Below are positions 55,640 through 64,000 of a stretch of 64,000 nt of DNA, piece after piece (positions within the stretch are counted from its first letter, which is position 1; every line of letters starts with the position of its first letter). The notes under the pieces are model-generated. The model made no database searches. It saw only the letters and a list, made by a program, of their open reading frames with translations, and had not been told where the DNA came from. Source of the DNA: Sphingobacterium sp. UBA4616. GTDB lineage: Bacteria; Bacteroidota; Bacteroidia; Sphingobacteriales; Sphingobacteriaceae. Location of the stretch: assembly GCA_002386525.1 (NCBI GenBank), contig DGIS01000025.1, positions 484,086 through 548,085 on the forward strand, in the 5' to 3' direction. The position numbers and the translations under genes were made by a program.

Positions 55640-57538
55640 ATGAAAAAATATTTCAAGGTAATCTTTATAACTGGTGTGCTGTGGTCATCCACATCATTAC
55701 TCTCCTGCAATAAATATCTAGATAAAGAAGAGCAGTCCAACGTATCATCCAAAGAAGCATTTAAAAATTTTATAAACTTCCAGGGGTACACCGAAGAGCT
55801 GTATAACTGTGTAGTCAATTTCAGCAACAACTACTGGACCAACTCCTGGAACTGGGGCGAAGATGAAATAACTTCCACAGCAAACAATTTTCATTTCGTC
55901 AACAAAATAGACGAAGGTAATTTTTGGGGTTGGCAAAGAGACTTTGATGGTTGGGGTGCCGGTTGGATGGATCAGGGTGATTTCACCACCAAAAACGACG
56001 ATGTATTCGCCAACCGTGCCTTCCGCGACCTATGGAGCGCCTCATGGTTTGGGCTTCGCAAAATAAGCTTAGGCTTAGAAAACATCGATAAACTGACCGA
56101 AGCAACACAAGAAGAAAAGGATCTGATCAAGGGGCAATTGTTATTTTTCCGAGGTTGGTTTCACCACCGGCTGATGGAATATTTTGGCGGTATGCCCTAC
56201 ATTAATTATGTACTTCCGAGCGACGAAAAGCTCCGGTTACCACGACTGAGCTATCAGGCCTGTGCAGATCTTGCCGCAGCCGATTTTAGGGAAGCGGCAA
56301 ACCTTTTACCCATCGACTGGGACAATACTACTGCCGGAAAACGTACGCTGGGTAAAAACCAGTTGCGCATCAATAAGATCATGGCACTGGCCTACCTTGG
56401 CAAAAACTACCTTTGGGCAGGTAGTCCGTTGATGAACTTTCAGTCTACAGGAAGTAAAACCTATCACGCCGATTATTGTAAAAAAGCCGCCCAAGCCTTT
56501 GGCGAATTGCTTTCTCTGGTCGAAAGCGGCCAGACAAATTATGCGCTGGTACCGCTAGCGAATATCCATTTAAACTTTTATACTACCGGACAAAACTGGG
56601 CCATGCCCGGCAGCACAGAAGCTATTTTTAGAGGGCCTTACATTGATGCATGGGCATCTAACTGGGGGACGAGCAAACAATATATCCCATTGGAGGTCGG
56701 AGATGGCGACCTTAAGTTCAATCCAACCGCAAATTATGTTGACTACTATGGCATGAAAAGCGGTTTACCGATAAAGGACATTACTAAGTCCGACTCGGAG
56801 TCGGGATATAATGCCGAATATCCTTGGAAAGATCGGGATCCACGTTTTTATAAGGATATCATCTTTGACGGCACAAAAGTAGTTCAGGGCAACATGTCCG
56901 CATCAGAAGAAAAAAACCGCAATGCCAACCTATATACAGGCGGAAGCTATCGAGATACCCGTACCGGTAGTCAGACAGGCTACGTCTTACGTAAATTTAT
57001 CCCTTTGACAGCCAATAAATATGACCAAGCTTATAGTTACGGAACCACGCTCCATATTTACGTCCCTTACATGCGCCTTGCCGATGTTTATCTGATGTAT
57101 GCAGAAGCTGCCATGATGGCTTCCAATTCGGCTACGGGCAAAGCAGATAATTATGGTAAAACTGCGGTCGACGCAATCAATATCGTACGCGACCGGGCTG
57201 GCGTGGGACATGTGGACAGTAAGTTTCTCGGTTCTGCCGAATCCCTGCTTCCCGAGTTACGCCGCGAACGTGCTGTCGAACTTTCTTTCGAAGGGCACCG
57301 CTTTAATGATCTGCGCCGCTGGTTGTTATTGACCGAAGCGCCTTACACCTTAAAAAAAGCGGTTTCCTTTGATCGAGCAGGCGTATTTAACAACCAAGAT
57401 CCGTCTCAAAATCGCGTCGTCAATATTCAAGAGAATATCATTTTGGAGCGCAAATTCACGAGCAAACACTACTGGTTGCCACTAAAAGTCAGAGATGTCA
57501 GTATGTATCCCGAGTTCTATCAGAACCCAGGCTGGTAA
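55640..57538 (+). CDS. xusB: SusD-family surface glycan-binding lipoprotein (XusB-like)
   Basis: A 632-residue lipoprotein from ATG at 55640; an upstream GTG would overlap xusA and spoil the signal peptide. MKKYFKVIFITGVLWSSTSL is followed by LLSCNKYLDKEE, lipidated at Cys23. SusD helices include LIKGQLLFFRGWFHHRLMEY and the C-terminal ERAVELSFEGHRFNDLRRWL motif. It is 13 bp after xusA and forms its lid. It is rich in aromatic residues in the N-terminal third (WNWGEDE, NFWGWQRDFDGWG), plausible platforms for xylan chains. Confidence 0.94.
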   Translation: MKKYFKVIFITGVLWSSTSLLSCNKYLDKEEQSNVSSKEAFKNFINFQGYTEELYNCVVNFSNNYWTNSWNWGEDEITSTANNFHFVNKIDEGNFWGWQRDFDGWGAGWMDQGDFTTKNDDVFANRAFRDLWSASWFGLRKISLGLENIDKLTEATQEEKDLIKGQLLFFRGWFHHRLMEYFGGMPYINYVLPSDEKLRLPRLSYQACADLAAADFREAANLLPIDWDNTTAGKRTLGKNQLRINKIMALAYLGKNYLWAGSPLMNFQSTGSKTYHADYCKKAAQAFGELLSLVESGQTNYALVPLANIHLNFYTTGQNWAMPGSTEAIFRGPYIDAWASNWGTSKQYIPLEVGDGDLKFNPTANYVDYYGMKSGLPIKDITKSDSESGYNAEYPWKDRDPRFYKDIIFDGTKVVQGNMSASEEKNRNANLYTGGSYRDTRTGSQTGYVLRKFIPLTANKYDQAYSYGTTLHIYVPYMRLADVYLMYAEAAMMASNSATGKADNYGKTAVDAINIVRDRAGVGHVDSKFLGSAESLLPELRRERAVELSFEGHRFNDLRRWLLLTEAPYTLKKAVSFDRAGVFNNQDPSQNRVVNIQENIILERKFTSKHYWLPLKVRDVSMYPEFYQNPGW

Positions 57539-57564
57539 CAAGTTTTCATTTAATCATTCAAAAA

Positions 57565-60444
57565 ATGAAGTACAAAAAATTAACGATAGCACTATGTCTT
57601 GGATTAAGCTCGATCGCCACCACTGAAGGAATGGCCAAAGCATCACATGATCCAAACGCTATAACAGATAAAAATATATTCCGGAAATTTTTGACAGTCG
57701 CAAGTCCAGACAGTAGCGGCACAGATAGTACATCAATTGTACAAGTCGCATTCCGCAAAGTTCATAAAAATGATCTCATGGGCAATGTGCAGACCATCAA
57801 TATTCCTCAATTGCTCGATAAGAGCTATAATACCTACAGTCTAGAAAATCTCGACGCATTTATTCCAGGTTATAATGGAAATATTTGGGGAATGAGCGGT
57901 TATCTGGTCTTAGTGGATGGATTTCCGCGCGATGCCAACAATGTGATGCCCACAGAGATCGAGCAGATCAGTGTGCTAAAAGGAGTCAATGCCATTGCAC
58001 TTTATGGGAGCCGGGCGGCCAAAGGCGTCATCAGCATTAACACAAAACGTGGAACGGCCGGGGGGCAGAAGATCAAAATCAGGGCGAATGCTGGTATCAA
58101 CGCTGCGATAAGCTATCCGCAATACTTAGGCTCAGCAGAATATATGACATTGTATAACGAAGCCCGACAAAATGATGGGTTAACACCGCTTTATAGTGCT
58201 GAAACGATCTATCAGCATGCAGCTGGAACAACCCCCTTTCGCTACCCTAACGTCGATTATTATTCATCGGACTATATTAAAGATCATTACAACCGCTACG
58301 ATGCGACTGCCGAAATATCGGGGGGCAACCAGCGGGCGCAATACTATACCAACTTTGGATTCTGGTCAGAAGGTTCTATGCTCAATTTTGGACAAGCGAA
58401 AAAAAATGGTGGTGCCAATAGATTTAATATGCGCGGTAATATAGATGTCAAAGTCAGCGACCTCATCTCATTAAATGTAGATGCAGCAGCCAGTTTCTAT
58501 GTTTTAAAAGGAGTAAATGCAAACTATTGGGATGCAGCGGCCACGATACGGCCACATCGCTTCTCCCCACTCATCCCGATTGATATGATTGAAGAAGGAG
58601 ACATCAACTCGATGGTCTATGTCAACAACAGTAATTTTCTTATCGATGGCAAATATCTCCTGGGGGGAAGTCAGCTTGACCAAACCAATGCTTTTGCAAA
58701 TATTTATGCCGGTGGCACAAATCGTTATCTCAACCGGCAGTTTCAATTTAATACGGGTTTGAATTTTGACTTGAAAAATATACTGCAAGGCCTTGTTTTT
58801 AAAACTAACCTCGCCGTGGACTATCAGTCAAATTACAACCAGTCTTACAACAACAATTATGCGGTGTATCAGGCTTCATGGAATAACTACGATGGAAAAG
58901 ATCGAATCAGTAGCCTCACAAAGTATGGCGATGACCGCATTTCAGGTATCCAGAATATCAGCGGCAGTACCTATCGGCAGACCATCGGACTCAATGGCTC
59001 CCTAAACTTTAACCGCACCTACAATAACAACCACCATGTTTCGGCAATCCTTTTGGCCAATGCATTTCAGATCGCTGCCTCCGGCAGCTATCATAAAGTC
59101 AGCAATGCTAACCTAGGACTACAATTAGGCTACAACTATTCAAGCAAATATTATGTTGACTTTAGTAGCGCTTACAGCCACTCTGCAAAATTACCACAGG
59201 GAAACAGGCAAGCCCTATCCCCAACACTGGCACTTGCCTGGCGTTTGTCAAAAGAAAACTTCCTCGCCAACAGTAGTATCGTCAACGAGTTAAGATTGTC
59301 CGCTTCAGCAGGTATTCTAAACACCGATCTGGACATTAGCGATTATTTCCTTTATCAAGGCTATTACACCTACAACGACGGAGCTTGGTATAGCTGGGCA
59401 GATGGTGCATTGGTGCACTCTTTTGACAGACGAAGAGGGGACAATCCAAGCATGAAGTTTCCAAAACGCAAGGAATTTAACGTCGCCCTGGAAGGAGGAC
59501 TTTACGATAACCTGATCACCTTCACTACCGCTTACTTTTTTAATCGTATGAGCGGCGGTTTGGTACAGGCCACAACCCAATATCCCATGTATTTCATGAC
59601 AGGTTGGCCTGTTTACTCGGATCTTCCCTATATCAATTATAACATTGACGAACGCCGGGGAATTGACTTCGGCATCAATCTGAACAAACAGATCAACCAA
59701 ACTTTTGTATCGCTGGGTTTCAATGGCATGTATTATACGACAAAAGCAGTCAAGAGGGACGAACTCTATCAGTTTAGCTATCAAAATAGAGCCGGAAAAC
59801 CGCTCGATGCATTATGGGGTTTACAGCACGACGGTTTTTATATGAGCCAGTCCGATATCGACAATTCGGCCTTCTCCTCATTTGGGGAAGTAAAGCCAGG
59901 GGATATTAAGTATAAAGATCAAAATGGAGACGGCACCATCGATACACGAGACGAAGTATATTTGGGCAAAGGCGGATGGGCGGGGTCGCCACTTACACTA
60001 GGACTGAACCTAACAGTGAAATGGAACAACTTTACCCTATTTGCAGCTGCTACAGGCCAATTCGGTGCCAAGGCCATGAAAAACAGTTCATATTTTTGGG
60101 TAGATGCAGAGGATAAATATTCGGTGGCCGTGCGTGACCGCTGGACCGAGTCGACCAAGGAGACCGCAACTTACCCACGCCTAACCACTTTCAACAGCGA
60201 TAATAACTTTCGAAGCTCAGACTTTTGGCTTTATAAGAGCGATCGTATCAATCTGTCCAAAGTGCAGCTTTCCTACGATTTTCCCAAACGTATACTCAGC
60301 TCCAAATTTATCCATGATCTGGGAATTTATGCTAATGGATCCAACCTGTTGATGATTGCAAAAGAGAAAGAAACCATGCAATTGAATATTGGACAAGCGC
60401 CCCAAACCCGATTTTTCAACGTCGGTCTAAAGGCTTTATTTTAA
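57565..60444 (+). CDS. xusC: Short SusC-family transporter lacking the CarboxypepD_reg domain (XusC-like)
   Basis: A 959-residue SusC-type protein. After the signal peptide (MKYKKLTIALCLGLSSIATT) there is only a short linker before the TonB-box-like segment STSIVQVAFRKVHKNDLMGN, then the plug (YLVLVDGFPRDANNVMPTEI, SVLKGVNAIALYGSRAAKGV) and barrel ending in VGLKALF. The usual 80-residue CarboxypepD_reg-like domain present in XusA is absent. The pair XusC/XusD is expected to form a second importer with different size or branching preference. It is 26 bp after xusB. Confidence 0.92.
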   Translation: MKYKKLTIALCLGLSSIATTEGMAKASHDPNAITDKNIFRKFLTVASPDSSGTDSTSIVQVAFRKVHKNDLMGNVQTINIPQLLDKSYNTYSLENLDAFIPGYNGNIWGMSGYLVLVDGFPRDANNVMPTEIEQISVLKGVNAIALYGSRAAKGVISINTKRGTAGGQKIKIRANAGINAAISYPQYLGSAEYMTLYNEARQNDGLTPLYSAETIYQHAAGTTPFRYPNVDYYSSDYIKDHYNRYDATAEISGGNQRAQYYTNFGFWSEGSMLNFGQAKKNGGANRFNMRGNIDVKVSDLISLNVDAAASFYVLKGVNANYWDAAATIRPHRFSPLIPIDMIEEGDINSMVYVNNSNFLIDGKYLLGGSQLDQTNAFANIYAGGTNRYLNRQFQFNTGLNFDLKNILQGLVFKTNLAVDYQSNYNQSYNNNYAVYQASWNNYDGKDRISSLTKYGDDRISGIQNISGSTYRQTIGLNGSLNFNRTYNNNHHVSAILLANAFQIAASGSYHKVSNANLGLQLGYNYSSKYYVDFSSAYSHSAKLPQGNRQALSPTLALAWRLSKENFLANSSIVNELRLSASAGILNTDLDISDYFLYQGYYTYNDGAWYSWADGALVHSFDRRRGDNPSMKFPKRKEFNVALEGGLYDNLITFTTAYFFNRMSGGLVQATTQYPMYFMTGWPVYSDLPYINYNIDERRGIDFGINLNKQINQTFVSLGFNGMYYTTKAVKRDELYQFSYQNRAGKPLDALWGLQHDGFYMSQSDIDNSAFSSFGEVKPGDIKYKDQNGDGTIDTRDEVYLGKGGWAGSPLTLGLNLTVKWNNFTLFAAATGQFGAKAMKNSSYFWVDAEDKYSVAVRDRWTESTKETATYPRLTTFNSDNNFRSSDFWLYKSDRINLSKVQLSYDFPKRILSSKFIHDLGIYANGSNLLMIAKEKETMQLNIGQAPQTRFFNVGLKALF

Positions 60445-60465
60445 TCATGAATAGTTAAAAAGAGA

Positions 60466-62229
60466 ATGATGAAAAAAATACTAACGATAGCTATCCTGAG
60501 CAGCCTGTTATTTTCTTCCTGCGAAGATATGTTTGAGCCGGCTCTAGAGAACAATCTCGAAATTGAAACAGCCAATAGCCGTCCTTTGTATGCCCAGGGA
60601 CTGCTCCTAAATGGATATAACCGGATTCCGAGCAACAGTTACAGCTTTGACGATGTAGCAACCGACAATGCCGTGAGCAACGACAAGAACAATACTTTTC
60701 TAAAAACGGCAACCGGACAGTGGACAAGCATAAACAACCCTTTCGATCAATGGCGAAACAGCTACGCAGCCATACAATATTTAAACAATTTTCTGTCCTT
60801 AACCGATCAGGTAGAATGGGCAATGGAACCAAAAGTCAGCGCCCTATTCAACGACCGGATGAAAGGCGAAGCCTACGGTCTTCGTGCGCTATTTATGTTC
60901 CATCTCCTACAAGCACATGCCGGCAAGTCAAGTACAGGGGAAATACTGGGCGTACCTATTCATTTGACTCCCGAGACCGTCAATTCGGATTTCAATCAAC
61001 CTCGAGCTTCATTTGAAGCCTGTATGCAACAGTTGTACGATGATATAAAAAATGCAGAAGACCTACTACCAATGGATTATGAAAATATAACTAGCGATGG
61101 TCAGGTTCCAGCCAAATATGCAGGATCTATAAACGCCAATGATTACAATCGTGTATTTGGCGCTACATTTAAACTACGGATGACCAAACGCATCGCACAA
61201 GCTATTCGAGCCAGAGCAGCGCTTCTGGCTGCAAGTCCAGCATACAGTGAAGGGAGCAAAACCACTTGGGAACAAGCCGCAAACTATGCAGGACAGGTCA
61301 TTCAAGCCAAAGGTGGAGCCAGTGGCATCGATCCTAAAGGATTTACCTGGTACAATAAAGATGTGGTCGATGGCGTGACCTCCGGATCCAATCCGGCCGA
61401 AATTCTTTGGCGCACCGACAAAGGAAATAGCAATAGTATGGAGCAAGACCATTTTCCGCCCACATTATTTGGCAGAGGGCGACTCAACCCGACACAGAAC
61501 CTGGTCGATGCCTTCCCCATGGAGAATGGATATCCCATTGGCGATGCCAATTCGGCCTATAATACGGCCAATCCTTACGACAAAAGGGATCCCCGATTGA
61601 AAACCTATATCATTGTCAATGGAGCAACAGCGGGGGTCAGCAATACAGCGATCAATACAACAGCCAATAGTCCAACAAATGACGGCTTAAACAAAGTGGA
61701 AACCTCCACACGGACGGGGTATTACCTGAAAAAGCTCCTACGTCAGGATGTCAATCTCAATCCATCATCTTCAACCCAGCAAATGCATTTCAACGCACGT
61801 ATACGCATGACAGAAATGTATCTAGCCTATGCCGAGGCTGCTAATGAAGCTTGGGGACCTACCGGCATGGGAACCTTTACGTTCTCTGCATACGATATCA
61901 TCAAAGCTATCCGCAGGCGTGCAGGTGTAGGCACCAACAATGGTGATCCATACCTCGAGCAAGTAAAAAACAATAAAGATCAAATGCGGCAGCTGATCCG
62001 AAACGAACGCCGACTGGAGCTCTGCTTTGAAGGGTTTCGCTTTTGGGATCTCCGCCGTTGGAAAATGGACATCAATGTCGCCGCCAAGGGAATAAGCATC
62101 ACTAATAATAACTATACCGAAATACCTGTAGAAAATAGAGTCTATGAAAACTATATGAATTATGGCCCAATCCCCTACAGTGAGGTACTTAAATACAGTA
62201 ATCTTATACAAAATATAGGTTGGAATTAA
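60466..62229 (+). CDS. xusD: SusD-family surface glycan-binding lipoprotein (XusD-like)
   Basis: A 587-residue lipoprotein (MMKKILTIAILSSLLFSSCE, Cys19 lipidated). SusD features: MKGEAYGLRALFMFHLLQAH in the helical core, YPIGDANSAYNTANPYDKRD in the ligand-binding region, and ERRLELCFEGFRFWDLRRWK near the C-terminus. It lies 21 bp after xusC. Together with XusC it makes the second import complex of the operon. Confidence 0.94.
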   Translation: MMKKILTIAILSSLLFSSCEDMFEPALENNLEIETANSRPLYAQGLLLNGYNRIPSNSYSFDDVATDNAVSNDKNNTFLKTATGQWTSINNPFDQWRNSYAAIQYLNNFLSLTDQVEWAMEPKVSALFNDRMKGEAYGLRALFMFHLLQAHAGKSSTGEILGVPIHLTPETVNSDFNQPRASFEACMQQLYDDIKNAEDLLPMDYENITSDGQVPAKYAGSINANDYNRVFGATFKLRMTKRIAQAIRARAALLAASPAYSEGSKTTWEQAANYAGQVIQAKGGASGIDPKGFTWYNKDVVDGVTSGSNPAEILWRTDKGNSNSMEQDHFPPTLFGRGRLNPTQNLVDAFPMENGYPIGDANSAYNTANPYDKRDPRLKTYIIVNGATAGVSNTAINTTANSPTNDGLNKVETSTRTGYYLKKLLRQDVNLNPSSSTQQMHFNARIRMTEMYLAYAEAANEAWGPTGMGTFTFSAYDIIKAIRRRAGVGTNNGDPYLEQVKNNKDQMRQLIRNERRLELCFEGFRFWDLRRWKMDINVAAKGISITNNNYTEIPVENRVYENYMNYGPIPYSEVLKYSNLIQNIGWN

Positions 62230-62245
62230 ACTTAACAAGCACACG

Positions 62246-63271
62246 ATGAAAAAGATCAATATCCTCTACGCGATGGCCTTAGTTAGCTTGGCGTCTTGCA
62301 AAAATAATGACTGGGAGTTCCCAGACTTTGAATTTCAATCGGTATACTTCGCCTATCAGACACCCGTCAGAACGGTAACGCTGGGCGAAGACATCTTTGA
62401 CAACACCCTCGACAATCAACATAAGGTTCAAGTCATGGCCACTACGGGCGGCGTGTATAACAACAAGAAAGATATTCGTATTGACTTCGTTGTCGACAAC
62501 AGCCTCACAAATGGACTCAGCTACCCGAATGGGCAGTCGATCACACCTTTGCCGACCAGTTACTACCAACTTGCCAGCAACCAGATCAGCATACCAAATG
62601 GTAGCCTCACGGGCGGTGTAGAGGTACAGCTGACAGACGCATTTTTTGCCGACCCTAAATCTTTGGAGACCTATTACGTCCTCCCATTAAGGATGACAAA
62701 AGTTGCCAATGCTGATTCTATCTTATCCGGTAAAACTCCTTTACAGGCAGCCAATAGGGCTATCGCATCCGATTGGGATGTCGCGCCAAAAGATTTTATC
62801 TTTTATGCACTCAAATATATCAATCCTTGGCACGGCAATTATCTCCGCCGAGGCACCGACCAGATCGTGGGCAAAGGTGCTAACAGCAACTTGACTAAAA
62901 ATGTTGTCAGGCACCAGGCTTATGTCGAAAAAGATGAAGTCAAAAGCGTCAGCACAGCAGCACTTAAAAAGTCGATTTTGCCGCTATCTTTTAAGGGAAC
63001 TGATAATGTTAATATCAATGTCAATCTGAACTTAACTTTTGATGATGATAACAATTGCAGCGTTAGCTCGGGCAGCGCGGGTGTATCCGCGTCAGGGACC
63101 GGAAAGTTTGTCAAACGGGGCGAAAAAAATAGCTGGGGCAATGCAGACAGAGATGCACTTTATCTATCCTATACGATCGATATGGCACAAATGAGTGTCA
63201 CAAGCAAGGATACCCTCGTGATGCGGGACAGATCTGTCAAAATGGAAACTTTTACACCCACTAAAAAGTAG
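62246..63271 (+). CDS. xusE: DUF1735/DUF5627-type surface lipoprotein (XusE-like)
   Basis: A 341-residue lipoprotein (MKKINILYAMALVSLASCKN, Cys18). The N-terminal region (residues 25-160, SVYFAYQTPVRTVTLGEDIF to YYVLPLRMTKVANADSIL) is a DUF1735 (BT_3987-like) beta-sandwich, and the rest fits DUF5627. In xylan loci this position is taken by XusE or a surface glycan-binding protein that helps hold xylan at the cell surface. The gap to xusD is 16 bp. Confidence 0.85.
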   Translation: MKKINILYAMALVSLASCKNNDWEFPDFEFQSVYFAYQTPVRTVTLGEDIFDNTLDNQHKVQVMATTGGVYNNKKDIRIDFVVDNSLTNGLSYPNGQSITPLPTSYYQLASNQISIPNGSLTGGVEVQLTDAFFADPKSLETYYVLPLRMTKVANADSILSGKTPLQAANRAIASDWDVAPKDFIFYALKYINPWHGNYLRRGTDQIVGKGANSNLTKNVVRHQAYVEKDEVKSVSTAALKKSILPLSFKGTDNVNINVNLNLTFDDDNNCSVSSGSAGVSASGTGKFVKRGEKNSWGNADRDALYLSYTIDMAQMSVTSKDTLVMRDRSVKMETFTPTKK

Positions 63272-63294
63272 TATCAAATCAATTATGAACCGCG

Positions 63295-64000
63295 ATGAAA
63301 AAAATCAATAAAACTATCGTCATCCTACTTTCGCTCGGCGCCGTATGGAGTTCATGTTCCAAATATCATGCCCTGGAATACGCCGTCGACAAACCGGAGA
63401 AAGTACTTGCACAAGAAGATATAAATGCCTACAACCCATTAAAAAGTTATTTGGATAAGCAAGCCAACCCCGGATTTAAGCTGGGTGTGGCGCTCAATAT
63501 AAACGACTATTTAAATAAAGGGGTGCTTTACCGCTTAGCCAACCGAAATTTTGAAGAAATGGTCATGGGCTATGAAATGAAGCATGGTTCCATTGTGCAG
63601 GCAGACGGTAGCCTCAACCTATCCCGTGTGGAGCAGCTTATCACGGCCGCACAGGAAAACAATATGGCTTTATATGGGCATACGCTGTGCTGGCACTCGG
63701 GACAGAATGCGGCCTATCTCAATAAATTAATAGCACCTGTGGAAATACCAGGTTCCGACGGGCCAGCCCTAGCTGGTCATGCTTTAAAAATGAGTAATCC
63801 TTCCGTTGTCAACCCTTGGGAAGCACAGACAGCCTATGCCATTAATTCCATCGAGGTGGGGAAAGAGTATGTCTTAAAGATCGTCGCCCGGGGCAACAAA
63901 ATAGGCAATATTAGCATTGATCTGCAGAGCACCCCCGAATATACCGCAGACAATATGGGGTCATTGGCATTGACCACAAGTTATAAAGCCTACGAGCTTA
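63295..64000 (+). CDS. GH10 endo-xylanase lipoprotein with inserted CBM (incomplete, cut by window end)
   Basis: Only 235 residues are visible. Signal MKKINKTIVILLSLGAVWSS is followed by CSK, a lipobox that places the enzyme on the cell surface. The GH10 start is GFKLGVALNINDYLNKGVLY and LYGHTLCWHSGQ, the region that contains beta-strand 3. Right after this, VEIPGSDGPALAGHALKMSN and KEYVLKIVARGNKIGNISID look like a CBM4-type beta-sandwich, the insertion known from Bacteroides and Prevotella surface xylanases (Xyn10C type). The catalytic glutamates lie beyond the window. It is the sixth gene of the xus operon. Confidence 0.9.
   Translation, partial: MKKINKTIVILLSLGAVWSSCSKYHALEYAVDKPEKVLAQEDINAYNPLKSYLDKQANPGFKLGVALNINDYLNKGVLYRLANRNFEEMVMGYEMKHGSIVQADGSLNLSRVEQLITAAQENNMALYGHTLCWHSGQNAAYLNKLIAPVEIPGSDGPALAGHALKMSNPSVVNPWEAQTAYAINSIEVGKEYVLKIVARGNKIGNISIDLQSTPEYTADNMGSLALTTSYKAYEL

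Noticed and set aside
1..64000. Search for tRNA, rRNA, CRISPR arrays, insertion sequences and phage genes
   Set aside because: None could be supported by eye. Repeated sequences seen are short control elements only; no transposase or integrase gene is present.

Overview
The window looks like chromosomal DNA of a Bacteroidota member, most likely Sphingobacterium or a close relative. The evidence is moderate-to-low GC, two SusC/SusD nutrient-import loci, two hybrid two-component regulators (HTCS) with beta-propeller sensors, -7 promoter boxes of the TAnnTTTG type, and lipoprotein signal peptides typical of the phylum. No rRNA, tRNA, CRISPR array, phage gene or insertion sequence was found. The genus assignment is inference from gene style, not from a marker gene.

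Region 1 (1-21106) is a first polysaccharide utilisation locus (PUL). It is nearly all on the minus strand: HTCS sensor, SusC, SusD, a protein with two GH43 propellers, a GH2 beta-galactosidase-like enzyme, a terminator, then an esterase, an FAD-dependent oxidoreductase with an S-layer-homology-like tail, a DUF5009 (NagX/HGSNAT-like) membrane protein and the start of an MFS transporter. A GH20 hexosaminidase diverges from the HTCS gene. GH20 with the NagX-like and MFS genes suggests a glycan containing N-acetylhexosamine as well as galactose or pentose residues; the exact substrate is unknown. The SusC promoter carries a 22-bp-spaced direct repeat, and a related site lies between the HTCS and GH20 genes.

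Region 2 (21107-31885) is housekeeping and accessory DNA. It holds a LytS/LytTR-type regulatory pair, a divergent outer-membrane protein, a methyltransferase, a DsbD-alpha-like protein, a ClbS/DfsB-family gene broken by one in-frame stop, several small membrane or charged proteins, a pyridoxamine-phosphate-oxidase-like stress protein, a two-gene putative DNA repair unit (radical SAM plus TIGR03915/DUF4130-type protein), and a zinc alcohol dehydrogenase.

Region 3 (31886-64000) is a large xylan utilisation locus. On the minus strand an operon starts with transaldolase and a split transketolase and continues with a CE1-type esterase, GH95, and three GH43-type enzymes. A second minus-strand operon has a GPH sugar symporter, a GH10 xylanase and an intracellular GH43 beta-xylosidase. 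An HTCS gene diverges from a plus-strand operon with the order of the Prevotella/Bacteroides xus operon: SusC, SusD, SusC, SusD, a DUF1735-type lipoprotein, and a GH10 xylanase lipoprotein cut by the window end. Together these would bind xylan at the cell surface, cut it, import and debranch oligosaccharides in the periplasm, carry them into the cytoplasm, release xylose and feed the pentose phosphate pathway. Xylose isomerase and xylulokinase are not in the window.

The most notable regulatory observation is that the three xylan transcription units (47742 leftward, 36322 leftward, 52444 rightward) share one promoter layout: two ACATT-type half-sites 21 bp apart, with the proximal one 33-34 bp upstream of a TAGnTTT(G/A) -7 box. 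This is a candidate operator for the xylan HTCS.
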